The notes below the pieces were generated by a model. The model was not told where the DNA came from. It ran no database searches and worked only from the letters and a program-made list of their open reading frames with translations. Of a stretch of 8,487 nt of DNA, positions 1 through 5,887 are shown one piece after another; the first letter of the stretch is position 1; each line of letters begins with the position of its first letter. A program made the position numbers and the translations under genes. Origin of the DNA: Bacteriovoracaceae bacterium (GTDB taxonomy: Bacteria; Bdellovibrionota; Bacteriovoracia; Bacteriovoracales; Bacteriovoracaceae); NCBI GenBank assembly GCA_007116425.1, contig SKIL01000150.1:1-8487 (forward strand). Reading direction: 5' to 3'.

Positions 1-1092
1 CCAAAGCTTTGTGAGATGCTCGCTTGGTATCATCGGGAGTTTTTTAAATATAATCTCGATCCAAATATGATTTTGATTGGCCCAGGGTCAAAGGAATTAA
101 TCTTTCAAGCGCTTTATGTTCTTGAGGGAGAGGTTTTTGTGCCAGCACCCAGTTGGGTGAGCTATGGGCCTCAGCTCAATATAAGAGGAAAGAAAATTCA
201 CGCAGTCCTCACAAAAAGAGAGAACTCTTATAAGCTTCAAGCTGATGAGTTGGCCGAAGCGTGTGAGGGAGATACCGAGCAACAAAAAATTCTCATTCTC
301 AATAATCCAAGCAATCCGACTGGTGCCGTTTACACAGAGGAAGAGATCGTCGCTTTAAGTAAGGTCTGTCGAGATCATCGTATTATTGTAATCGCAGATG
401 AAATTTATGCTTTAACAAATTTTTCTGGTCGACCCTATGTAAGTTTTCATCAGCATTACCCAGAGGGCACGATCGTCACTGGGGGTTTAAGTAAATCGCA
501 TGCTGCTGGAGGCTATCGAATGGGGTTTATGGCCTTGGCGCCGAATATGGAAGAGGTGATTAAGTCTTTAAGTGCAATGATTAGTGAGACTTTCAGCGCT
601 GTAAGTTCTCCCATTCAGTATGCAGCATTAGAGGCATATTCTGGAGATTATGATCTTATGAGTTATATCAAGCAGTGTACCCGAATCCATAAAGTTGTAG
701 GTGAGTATATGCATAAGCGTTTTATCGACATGGGGCTAAATTGCCCTAAACCTGAGGGGGCGTTTTACCTCTTCCCTGATTTTTCTAATTTTAAAGATTC
801 TTTGCAGGCCAAAGGTATCCACTCGTGCGTTGATCTTGCGGGAAGACTATTAATTGAAAATTCTGTGGCCACTCTTCCTGGAGATGATTTTTACTACCCA
901 AAAGAAAATTATGGAATTCGAGTGGCGACGGTTGATTATAATGGAGAAGATGTTTATCAAGAATCGCTGAAACCAGTTTTACACACTGATGAGCCATTTG
1001 CCTTACTCGACGATAGTTTTGTTGAAGAAAATTGTCCAAGTATTAAGCGAGGGTGTGACGAAATTGAAAACTTTATTAAAGAGCTTGAGTAA
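1..1092 (+). CDS. PLP-dependent class I/II aminotransferase (5' truncated by window edge)
   Basis: The frame is open from base 1, so the true start lies upstream; 363 codons are visible against roughly 390-430 for the family, so only the N-terminal arm is probably missing. Fold-type I aminotransferase landmarks appear in order: NNPSNPTG at visible codons 101-108, the cofactor-contacting A-DEIY at 132-136, the Schiff-base lysine in GGLSKSHAAGGYRMGF with Lys at codon 165, and a C-terminal GIRVA whose Arg (codon 307) matches the substrate alpha-carboxylate-binding arginine. The enzyme should be a soluble cytoplasmic dimer moving an amino group between an amino acid and a 2-oxo acid. The amino-acid specificity cannot be read from the sequence; aspartate or aromatic aminotransferase-like is plausible. 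The next gene begins 6 bp after its stop, so the two are probably co-transcribed. Family call is firm, substrate is open. Confidence 0.93.
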   Translation, partial: PKLCEMLAWYHREFFKYNLDPNMILIGPGSKELIFQALYVLEGEVFVPAPSWVSYGPQLNIRGKKIHAVLTKRENSYKLQADELAEACEGDTEQQKILILNNPSNPTGAVYTEEEIVALSKVCRDHRIIVIADEIYALTNFSGRPYVSFHQHYPEGTIVTGGLSKSHAAGGYRMGFMALAPNMEEVIKSLSAMISETFSAVSSPIQYAALEAYSGDYDLMSYIKQCTRIHKVVGEYMHKRFIDMGLNCPKPEGAFYLFPDFSNFKDSLQAKGIHSCVDLAGRLLIENSVATLPGDDFYYPKENYGIRVATVDYNGEDVYQESLKPVLHTDEPFALLDDSFVEENCPSIKRGCDEIENFIKELE

Positions 1093-1098
1093 TCCCGT

Positions 1099-1467
1099 AT
1101 GGCGAATTTTTGGAATTTAATAAAAATTAAAAAATTATTTAATTTTAGGTCATCTTCAAAGGAAGAAGATCGCTGCGTTTATACTACTGACCCCGCCTAC
1201 GATGAAACAAAAATAACAGCAATTATCTGCGGCCATTGTGGTTTTCACCATACGCAAGGAAACTTATTCTTAGCAAGTACTGGGGGGAAGAGGCTAGGGC
1301 CGACCAATTTACCGATATTTAAAAACGGTCAACGCATTCAAACTCTTAAGAGTTATCAAAGTATGAATTATTTCAAGAAGGATAAATGCTGCCCTGTTTG
1401 TAACCAAGAATGGGAGAACGCTCATGTGACCAAGGTCATGAGAGTTGTTTTTATTGCCTTAATTTAG
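1099..1467 (+). CDS. Small putative zinc-ribbon protein, function unknown
   Basis: This 122-residue protein is not one I recognise. It has a basic N-terminus (residues 8-20 rich in Lys/Arg) and two cysteine knuckles: CGHC at 44-47, followed by FHH, and CCPVC at 97-101. The CxxC...CxxC arrangement about 50 residues apart is what a zinc ribbon or rubredoxin-like metal site looks like. No signal peptide is evident; a short hydrophobic tail (VVFIALI) ends the protein. The ATG lies 6 bp downstream of the aminotransferase stop, with a weak GAG Shine-Dalgarno inside the end of that gene, so translation is probably coupled. The gap and terminator candidate after it suggest it is the last gene of its operon. 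Metal binding is inference from cysteine spacing only; no functional link to the aminotransferase can be shown. Confidence 0.7.
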   Translation: MANFWNLIKIKKLFNFRSSSKEEDRCVYTTDPAYDETKITAIICGHCGFHHTQGNLFLASTGGKRLGPTNLPIFKNGQRIQTLKSYQSMNYFKKDKCCPVCNQEWENAHVTKVMRVVFIALI

Positions 1468-1531
1468 TCTTACCCCTTTACAAACGGTCAAATATCAAAG
1501 TTTTCAGGTACTTGAGATACTTATAATGAGG

Positions 1532-1558
1532 AAATGATTAAAAGTTTCATTTTTTTTT
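1532..1558 (+). terminator. Weak rho-independent terminator after the zinc-ribbon gene
   Basis: An A/T-rich hairpin, AAATGA at 1532-1537 pairing with TCATTT at 1547-1552 around a 9-base loop, runs into a stretch of nine T residues (1550-1558). The stem could be lengthened by G-T pairs. It sits 65 bp after the zinc-ribbon stop and just before the next promoter candidate, where a terminator is expected. The stem has little GC, so efficiency is doubtful. Confidence 0.42.
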
Positions 1559-1562
1559 AATT

Positions 1563-1589
1563 TTGTACAATATGAGTTTGTGATACAAT
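1563..1589 (+). promoter_or_regulatory. Putative sigma-70 promoter with extended -10 for the exported-protein pair
   Basis: TGATACAAT at 1581-1589 is an extended -10 element (TGn followed by TACAAT, five of six consensus bases). A poor -35 candidate, TTGTAC at 1563-1568, lies 15 bp upstream; an extended -10 can tolerate a weak -35. Transcription would start near 1596, leaving a leader of about 43 nt before the ATG at 1639, which is preceded by an AAGGG ribosome-binding site at 1624-1628. TTGT...ACAA inverted repeats overlap the promoter and could be operators. Judged by eye only. Confidence 0.4.
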
Positions 1590-1638
1590 TGTAAGAGTCT
1601 GAAATTGTTGTTTACAACCGAAATAAGGGTTAAAGTCA

Positions 1639-2007
1639 ATGGATAAGCAGAGAAGAAACCTTATAAAGTTTGGCCTGGCCGGAATTCTTTTTCCTTTTGG
1701 TTCTTTGTTTGGAAGCCCTTTGAGTCCAGGCCGAGGGTTGAGTGCAGTTGAAAAGCTTAGTCTATTGACCAGCTCTAGTAAAGTAGTTATGGTTACTCCT
1801 GGCCAGAGATTAGCGCTTCCCTCTGCACCAAAAGTAGGTAGCTCTGTTTTTGTGTTGGTTGATGAAGTATCTCTCAAGGGAGAGTTGCCAAAAATCGTAT
1901 GGAGAGATGACTTGATCCTTGGAGGGAGAGAGGATCTAGTATTAGATCAAATTTCAAACTTTTTACTTGTTTTTAAAGGAAAGAAATCTGGTTGGGTGAT
2001 TGCCTAA
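1639..2007 (+). CDS. Small exported protein with Tat-like leader, function unknown
   Basis: The 122-residue product starts with a basic stretch and a twin-arginine-like motif: QRRNLIK at residues 4-10 fits RR-x-hydrophobic-hydrophobic-K. A hydrophobic, glycine-containing segment follows (about 11-28, FGLAGILFPFGSLFG). This suggests export by the Tat pathway, or an uncleaved N-terminal membrane anchor, because no clear AxA cleavage site follows. The remaining ~90 residues alternate hydrophobic and polar residues (for example SSVFVLVDEVSL at 68-79 and SNFLLVFKG at 106-114), consistent with a small beta-rich domain; I see no catalytic motif. The AAGGG Shine-Dalgarno 10 bp upstream supports the ATG. 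The gene is closely followed by another exported protein gene, so the pair probably acts together in the envelope. Not recognised as any named family. Confidence 0.72.
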   Translation: MDKQRRNLIKFGLAGILFPFGSLFGSPLSPGRGLSAVEKLSLLTSSSKVVMVTPGQRLALPSAPKVGSSVFVLVDEVSLKGELPKIVWRDDLILGGREDLVLDQISNFLLVFKGKKSGWVIA

Positions 2008-2014
2008 AGTGATT

Positions 2015-2557
2015 ATGAAATTATTTAACTATTTTTTGTTTTTAAATTTTTTATTATGTGCGCCGCTTGCCTTCTCTGCTCAACGTAATGTCGATCCAGC
2101 TACATTTTATACTATGGACTGGGATTATCATCAGGGGAAAGGTTTTCTGTCCGTTACACATGTTAATAATAGATTATTGCACATAAGATATATAACCACT
2201 TATATTAATGCCTTTGGTTGGGAGAATTTTCCTACGAGTGATGAAAGAGATCGCTTGAGGATATGGAATGATTTTGTTGGGAGATGGAGTAACGAAGGTT
2301 CTGCCATTAATTTTTCGCGAATGTCCGGTTGTAATTTCGAAGAAGCTAACTACTCAGTAGATACCCCTAGCGGAGGAGATTGGTTTCAGTTGATTCTTAG
2401 GGTGGATTGTGAAGGTAGTCTGCGTGGAGGAAGGATTGCTGTCGACTTAGCTGCTCCAGGATCTTCAATTCGCGAAGTCGACGTCACTATTAGTCTGTCT
2501 CGTGGCTCCCAAACTTATGAAAGGCTCCCCCGTGGGGTTGGAGAGTTTTCTTTATAA
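2015..2557 (+). CDS. Secreted or periplasmic protein of unknown function
   Basis: From the ATG at 2015 the protein has 180 residues and a textbook Sec signal peptide: MK, a hydrophobic core (LFNYFLFLNFLLCAPLAF) and a likely signal peptidase I site AFSA|QR after residue 22. The mature part has two cysteines (residues 106 and 132) that could form a disulfide, is rich in Trp, Tyr, Arg and Asp, and ends in alternating beta-like strands (VDVTISLSRGS). In-frame GTG at 2009 and TTG at 2000 are alternative starts. The GTG is well spaced from a GGTGAT Shine-Dalgarno at 1995-2000, so the true start may be 2009, adding only two residues; a TTG start at 2000 would overlap that ribosome site. The gene follows the Tat-leader gene by 7 bp and is convergent with the surface-protein gene, 11 bp away. 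I do not recognise the family. Confidence 0.75.
   Translation: MKLFNYFLFLNFLLCAPLAFSAQRNVDPATFYTMDWDYHQGKGFLSVTHVNNRLLHIRYITTYINAFGWENFPTSDERDRLRIWNDFVGRWSNEGSAINFSRMSGCNFEEANYSVDTPSGGDWFQLILRVDCEGSLRGGRIAVDLAAPGSSIREVDVTISLSRGSQTYERLPRGVGEFSL
2525..2553 (+). terminator. Possible intrinsic terminator inside the end of the secreted-protein gene
   Basis: CTCC at 2525-2528 pairs with GGAG at 2540-2543, and CCC at 2529-2531 with the G run at 2534-2537, giving a GC-rich hairpin. The T-rich stretch 2546-2553 (interrupted by one C) follows. It lies within the last codons of the gene, and the next gene is convergent 11 bp away, so there is little other room for a plus-strand terminator. The opposite strand has no T-run after the hairpin, so it would act in one direction only. 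Confidence 0.3.
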
Positions 2558-2568
2558 GATCAATCGGC

Positions 2569-4047
2569 CTAGTTTCCATTTGCCTTTTTGAGGAGGAAGC
2601 TCCTTGTGATAAAAAAGGCCATTGCAAAAAAACCTGCTGTGAGTGATAAAATGAGCGGTATGTTTACTCGTATGAGTTTGTGGTTGTGCTCATTATAGGA
2701 TTTTAGTTCAGATTCATTTGCAATATTAGAGAGATCCCACCTTCTTAGGTTTTGGTTGAACGAAGAAGCATTTTCAAAGATATCTCTCATATATAAAACT
2801 TTAGAAGTGTCCCACCTGCCTATATTTTGATTAAAAGAGCTTGCACCTGCGAACATTTGGATCATGAAGTTTACTTCTGAGGTGTCCCAGTTGCCAATAT
2901 TTTGATTAAACGAAGATGCATGGTGAAACATCCAACTCATATCTCTAACATTTGAAGTATTCCAATTACCGATGTCTTGATTGAAAGAAGATGCACGATA
3001 AAACATCCAACTCATATTTGTAACAGTTGCTGTATTCCAGTTGCCGATATCTTGATTAAAGCTTGAGGCCCCAGCAAACATTCCACTCATATCTCTCGCT
3101 AAAACGGTATTCCAATTACTAATATCAGAGTTAAAGTGCTCAATTCCAGCAAACATATAGCGAAAACCTGTTACTTTAGCGACATCCCACTGGGAAACGT
3201 CATGCTCAAATGAAATAGCATTATTAAACATATAACTCATGTCTGTGACATTAGAGGTGTCCCACTGTGATATATCTTGATTAAAGGAGTTAGCATGGGA
3301 AAACATCGAGCTCATGTCGATAACATTGGAGGTGTCCCACTGAGATATATCTTGATTGAAAGAGCTTGCCCCAGAAAATAAACGATCCATGCGAAGTATA
3401 TTTGAAGTATTCCACTTGCCTATATTTTGGTTAAATGTCGAAGCTCCCTCAAACATTCTCGTAACAACTTCAACGTTTGAGGTGTCCCATGAACCAATAT
3501 CTTGATCAAAAGATGAAGTTTCTCTAAACATTTCACTCATATTTGTAATATTTGAGACATCCCAATGAGAAATATTTGAATTAAAACTTGTAGCACCTTT
3601 AAACATTTCACTAAGGTCGGTTACGAATTCAAGGTTGGGAGCATCAGTTGCTTCGAGAGTAAAGTTAGACGCCCCGTGGAACATACCTCGTACTGACATC
3701 CATTTATTATTGCCCCATTGCAAGACCTTCAGTAGCTTTTTTGCATCACCAGTACCTTTAAAACTAAAAGAGTCAACTCTTCCTGTAATGGAGACTTGGT
3801 ACACTCCTGGTTGATTATAAGTGTGAGTAATTTGGTCCTGGGTTGCCGATGTAATGCGGTCTTTATTTCCATCCCCCCAGTTCACAACAAAGTCGTAAGA
3901 GTATTCGTCCGAAAGAGGGAGTCGAATTTGATTTGGCTTCGAAACTCCGGGATTGTCAGTTTTCCATACAGTAATAAAAGCACTTGATTGAGGCTGGGAC
4001 GCAAAAATAGGAAAACTTAAAAAAAGAGAAAATAAAAAGATATACAT
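2569..4047 (-). CDS. BspA/DUF285 repeat surface protein with PKD-like domain and C-terminal membrane anchor
   Basis: The 492-residue product begins with a Sec signal peptide (MYIFLFSLFLSFPIFAS, cut near residue 17). A PKD-like module follows at about 49-98, with the hallmark NWGDG near 57-60 and HTYNQPGVYQVSITG before residue 90. Residues 148-447 are twelve uninterrupted 25-residue repeats of the BspA/DUF285 (PF03382) type, consensus MFxxAxSFNQDIxxWDTSNVxxM, preceded by one degenerate copy. A hydrophobic segment (about 463-481) and a short Lys-rich tail (LLKKANGN) end the protein, consistent with a single C-terminal membrane anchor holding an extracytoplasmic repeat rod. In other bacteria such proteins serve in adhesion or as surface antigens. 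The start is set by a strong AAGGAAGGA site; a longer reading frame to 4173 would bury the signal peptide and overlap the upstream oxygenase gene. It is the second gene of a two-gene minus-strand operon, 16 bp after the oxygenase. Confidence 0.9.
   Translation of the reverse strand: MYIFLFSLFLSFPIFASQPQSSAFITVWKTDNPGVSKPNQIRLPLSDEYSYDFVVNWGDGNKDRITSATQDQITHTYNQPGVYQVSITGRVDSFSFKGTGDAKKLLKVLQWGNNKWMSVRGMFHGASNFTLEATDAPNLEFVTDLSEMFKGATSFNSNISHWDVSNITNMSEMFRETSSFDQDIGSWDTSNVEVVTRMFEGASTFNQNIGKWNTSNILRMDRLFSGASSFNQDISQWDTSNVIDMSSMFSHANSFNQDISQWDTSNVTDMSYMFNNAISFEHDVSQWDVAKVTGFRYMFAGIEHFNSDISNWNTVLARDMSGMFAGASSFNQDIGNWNTATVTNMSWMFYRASSFNQDIGNWNTSNVRDMSWMFHHASSFNQNIGNWDTSEVNFMIQMFAGASSFNQNIGRWDTSKVLYMRDIFENASSFNQNLRRWDLSNIANESELKSYNEHNHKLIRVNIPLILSLTAGFFAMAFFITRSFLLKKANGN
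2707..3606 (-). repeat. Twelve in-frame 75-bp tandem repeats (25-residue BspA/DUF285 units)
   Basis: Exactly 900 bp encode twelve 25-residue units with no indel between them. Phe2, Phe8 and Trp15 of the unit are invariant in all twelve; position 11 and position 16 are always Asp or Asn. Units 6 and 7 (counted from the N-terminus) are the most diverged, while several neighbouring units share long identical DNA stretches, for example the AAACATCCAACTCATAT present (plus-strand reading) in two adjacent units. That points to relatively recent unit duplication, and the number of units may vary between strains. Confidence 0.93.
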
Positions 4048-4050
4048 GAG

Positions 4051-4059
4051 TCCTTCCTT
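4051..4059 (-). promoter_or_regulatory. Strong Shine-Dalgarno that fixes the surface-protein start
   Basis: On the minus strand AAGGAAGGA lies 3 nt before the ATG at 4047-4045; using the first AAGGA the spacing is 7 nt. It sits in the 16-bp gap after the oxygenase stop codon (4066-4064). The signal peptide begins directly at this ATG, which agrees with the choice. Confidence 0.75.
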
Positions 4060-4063
4060 TGGA

Positions 4064-4684
4064 TTAACTCTTGAGACCAATAGATAAAGTATATCGATCT
4101 TTATGTGAACAAACTTTTTGTGCTCGATGAAGAAAGTTTTGGCTTTTAACCTCAAGGAGAATACCCATGCCATCTAGGGGGAATATATCAATAGAATTTG
4201 CAGAAGCCTTATTTTGCTTAATGCTTACAAACCCTCCATCATCATCCTTAAGTGGAATGGGAATATGGTAAAGAAGAAAGGTGAAAGAGTCTAGATTTGT
4301 GCTTTTTCCGTCATTATCACCGTGCCATTTAGATTCACCAGAACCGTTCCAAAGGCAAATGTCTATTCTGGGGTTTATGCCTTTAGTTATAAACGTAGGC
4401 AAATACTTTTTGACAATTTTTAAGCACCAAGATTGGTAATGCTCTGGTACGTTATTTACTGCGCAATCATCAAACCTCTCGTATTTCTCTTGAGGTACTC
4501 TCAAATGGCGGTTGGCCCAGCAAGGTATTTCTTTATAAAGCCCGTCGAGATCGGGAGTCCACATTTCAGATTCAATACTGTTTTTTAAATAAAGCAGATC
4601 TTCTACTTCTAACTGGATAAGCTTAAAACCATAATCCCGCAGAGATTGATCAGAATAATAAGCTTCGCAGTTAAAATGCGTCAT
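4064..4684 (-). CDS. 2-oxoglutarate/Fe(II)-dependent oxygenase
   Basis: The 206-residue protein has the complete facial triad and co-substrate arginine of 2OG-Fe(II) dioxygenases: His121-Gly-Asp123 (in KWHGDNDG), distal His186 (in NFLHRAQK) and Arg197 eleven residues later (in KDRYTLSIGL), the Arg expected to bind the 2OG carboxylate. Beta-strand-like segments around them fit a double-stranded beta-helix. No signal peptide is present, so it should act in the cytoplasm, using O2 and 2OG to hydroxylate or otherwise oxidise a substrate. ATG at 4684 is preceded by AGGG with 8-nt spacing and by a good promoter. It is the first gene of an operon with the BspA-repeat protein and is divergent from the radical SAM operon. 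The substrate is unknown; a protein substrate encoded next door is attractive but unproven. Confidence 0.85.
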   Translation of the reverse strand: MTHFNCEAYYSDQSLRDYGFKLIQLEVEDLLYLKNSIESEMWTPDLDGLYKEIPCWANRHLRVPQEKYERFDDCAVNNVPEHYQSWCLKIVKKYLPTFITKGINPRIDICLWNGSGESKWHGDNDGKSTNLDSFTFLLYHIPIPLKDDDGGFVSIKQNKASANSIDIFPLDGMGILLEVKSQNFLHRAQKVCSHKDRYTLSIGLKS

Positions 4685-4720
4685 GTTTGATGCCCTGCTT
4701 ATGTAGAGTGTAGAAAGCTT

Positions 4721-4749
4721 ATGATATAAAAAGTTAAGTGCGAAGTAAA
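4721..4749 (-). promoter_or_regulatory. Promoter for the oxygenase/surface-protein operon
   Basis: Reading the minus strand, -35 TTTACT (4749-4744, four of six consensus bases), exactly 17 bp of spacer and -10 TATCAT (4726-4721, five of six) form a sigma-70-type promoter. Transcription would start near 4714, giving a leader of about 30 nt before the ATG at 4684. It lies within the 129-bp divergent region, so a regulator bound here could also affect the radical SAM operon. Found by eye. Confidence 0.5.
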
Positions 4750-4764
4750 TCTTGGAGGTGAATT

Positions 4765-4797
4765 TTGTTTACTGTAGTTTTACTTTGGCGCGAATAG
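4765..4797 (+). CDS. Ten-codon leader-like ORF before the radical SAM operon
   Basis: An unusually good Shine-Dalgarno, GGAGGTGA at 4754-4761, is followed by TTG at 4765 (6 nt after GGAGG) and ten codons reading MFTVVLLWRE before TAG. The stop lies 16 nt before the GTG start of the radical SAM gene and just ahead of that gene's own GGGAG site, an arrangement suited to translational coupling or leader-peptide control. It is in a different frame from the downstream gene and cannot be its N-terminus, because a TAA stands in that frame directly upstream of the GTG. It could also be a chance ORF. I could not find a convincing plus-strand promoter in this region. Confidence 0.3.
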   Translation: MFTVVLLWRE

Positions 4798-4813
4798 AGA
4801 GGGAGTTTAATTT

Positions 4814-5887
4814 GTGGAACTGATAATAAAGCCTACCGAGAAATGCAATTTTTCATGCTCATTTTGTTCAAGTACCGATATTGACTCTGATCAAAATGAA
4901 ATGCTTGATGTACAGCAGATTTTTCGATTTTTAGATCGATACCCTGAAACCAGTACAATTATTATTAATGGTGGAGACCCACTTGTTATTAAGCCTGAAT
5001 ATTATTGGGAGATTTTAGAGTATATACGCAAAAAAAGACTATTAACCAATATTTCTTTTACCACTAATCTTTGGGACTTTTGTCAAAGTCCAAATAAGTG
5101 GAGGGATCTCTTTAATCAGCCGGAGGTTGGGGTTACGACAAGCTTTCAATTCGGGCCTGGACGTACAAAGGCAAATGGTGAAGTCTACAGTGAAAGTGAT
5201 TTTTGGAAGGCCAGTGATTTGATGCTTAAGTACTGTGGGTATCGTCCCGACTTTATTTCAGTTATTAATTCTGAAAATGAGCATTTTGCCATAGATAATG
5301 TGGCCTTGGCGAAAAAAATGAGTGAGGGAAAGAAACCAGGAACCGGTCCTAGCGGAGAAAAAATTGGAGTTGAATGCAAGCTAAATTATATGATGGCCTC
5401 AGGAACTCCTGTTTATCATCGTGGGGCAAAGAAGTATATTGGTGCAGGAGAGCAAGTTTATGAATTAAGTCGGATCTATCAAATTTATCTCCAGGTTTAT
5501 CGAGAAAATTTAACCGACTGGGAATTTAACACAAAGCAATTACGTGTCAGGTTAAAGGGAGGGGCTACTTCTTGCCCACAAAATAGAAACTGTGACGAAG
5601 GTATAAGGGCCCTTAATCCTGATGGTTCTTATTATAGTTGTGGTGCCTTTGGAGATGATAAGGATAAAGGTATTGATTTTGAGCTAGAGGTTTCTGAAGG
5701 AAAGTTTTTTACTCCTTTAAGTAGTGATCCGGAGTTATTTTCTTTAAAGCAAGAATGTCTAACCTGTCCAATGTTTCAGATTTGTAACGGTTGTAGGAAA
5801 ACAATTAAGGATATGAAAAAGTTCGGCGTTGTAGAGTCTCACTGTTCTAAGATGAAATCTATTGCAAATGAAATTTTGGCCATATGA
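4814..5887 (+). CDS. Radical SAM/SPASM domain protein (putative peptide or protein maturase)
   Basis: The 357-residue protein starts with a canonical [4Fe-4S]-SAM motif, Cys11-x3-Cys15-x2-Cys18 (CNFSCSFC), followed by a GGD version of the GGE SAM-contact motif at 53-55. The C-terminal part is a SPASM-type auxiliary cluster region: Cys254, Cys260, Cys276 after a LNPDGSYYSCG strand, then CLTCPMFQICNGC (Cys315, 318, 324, 327) and Cys344. SPASM proteins commonly modify ribosomal peptides or proteins with 5'-deoxyadenosyl radical chemistry (crosslinks, epimerisation, thioethers). The GTG start has GGGAG 9 nt upstream and is the only plausible one, since an in-frame TAA lies just before it. It overlaps the next gene by 4 bp (ATGA), so the two radical SAM genes are translationally coupled. 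No RRE-type peptide-binding domain is evident by eye. The substrate is unknown. Confidence 0.92.
   Translation: MELIIKPTEKCNFSCSFCSSTDIDSDQNEMLDVQQIFRFLDRYPETSTIIINGGDPLVIKPEYYWEILEYIRKKRLLTNISFTTNLWDFCQSPNKWRDLFNQPEVGVTTSFQFGPGRTKANGEVYSESDFWKASDLMLKYCGYRPDFISVINSENEHFAIDNVALAKKMSEGKKPGTGPSGEKIGVECKLNYMMASGTPVYHRGAKKYIGAGEQVYELSRIYQIYLQVYRENLTDWEFNTKQLRVRLKGGATSCPQNRNCDEGIRALNPDGSYYSCGAFGDDKDKGIDFELEVSEGKFFTPLSSDPELFSLKQECLTCPMFQICNGCRKTIKDMKKFGVVESHCSKMKSIANEILAI

Noticed and set aside
1323..1491. Ten-base direct repeat AAACGGTCAA at 1323-1332 and 1482-1491
   Set aside because: One copy is inside a coding region, there is no mobile-element structure between them, and a single 10-bp repeat can arise by chance.
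2707..3606. Periodic repeat that might be taken for a CRISPR array or satellite DNA
   Set aside because: The period is 75 bp in perfect coding register, whole units are similar rather than repeat plus unique spacer, and the translation is a known surface-repeat family.
4048..4173. N-terminal extension of the surface protein by 42 residues
   Set aside because: It would overlap the oxygenase gene and bury the signal peptide; the ATG at 4047 has a strong Shine-Dalgarno and starts the signal peptide directly.
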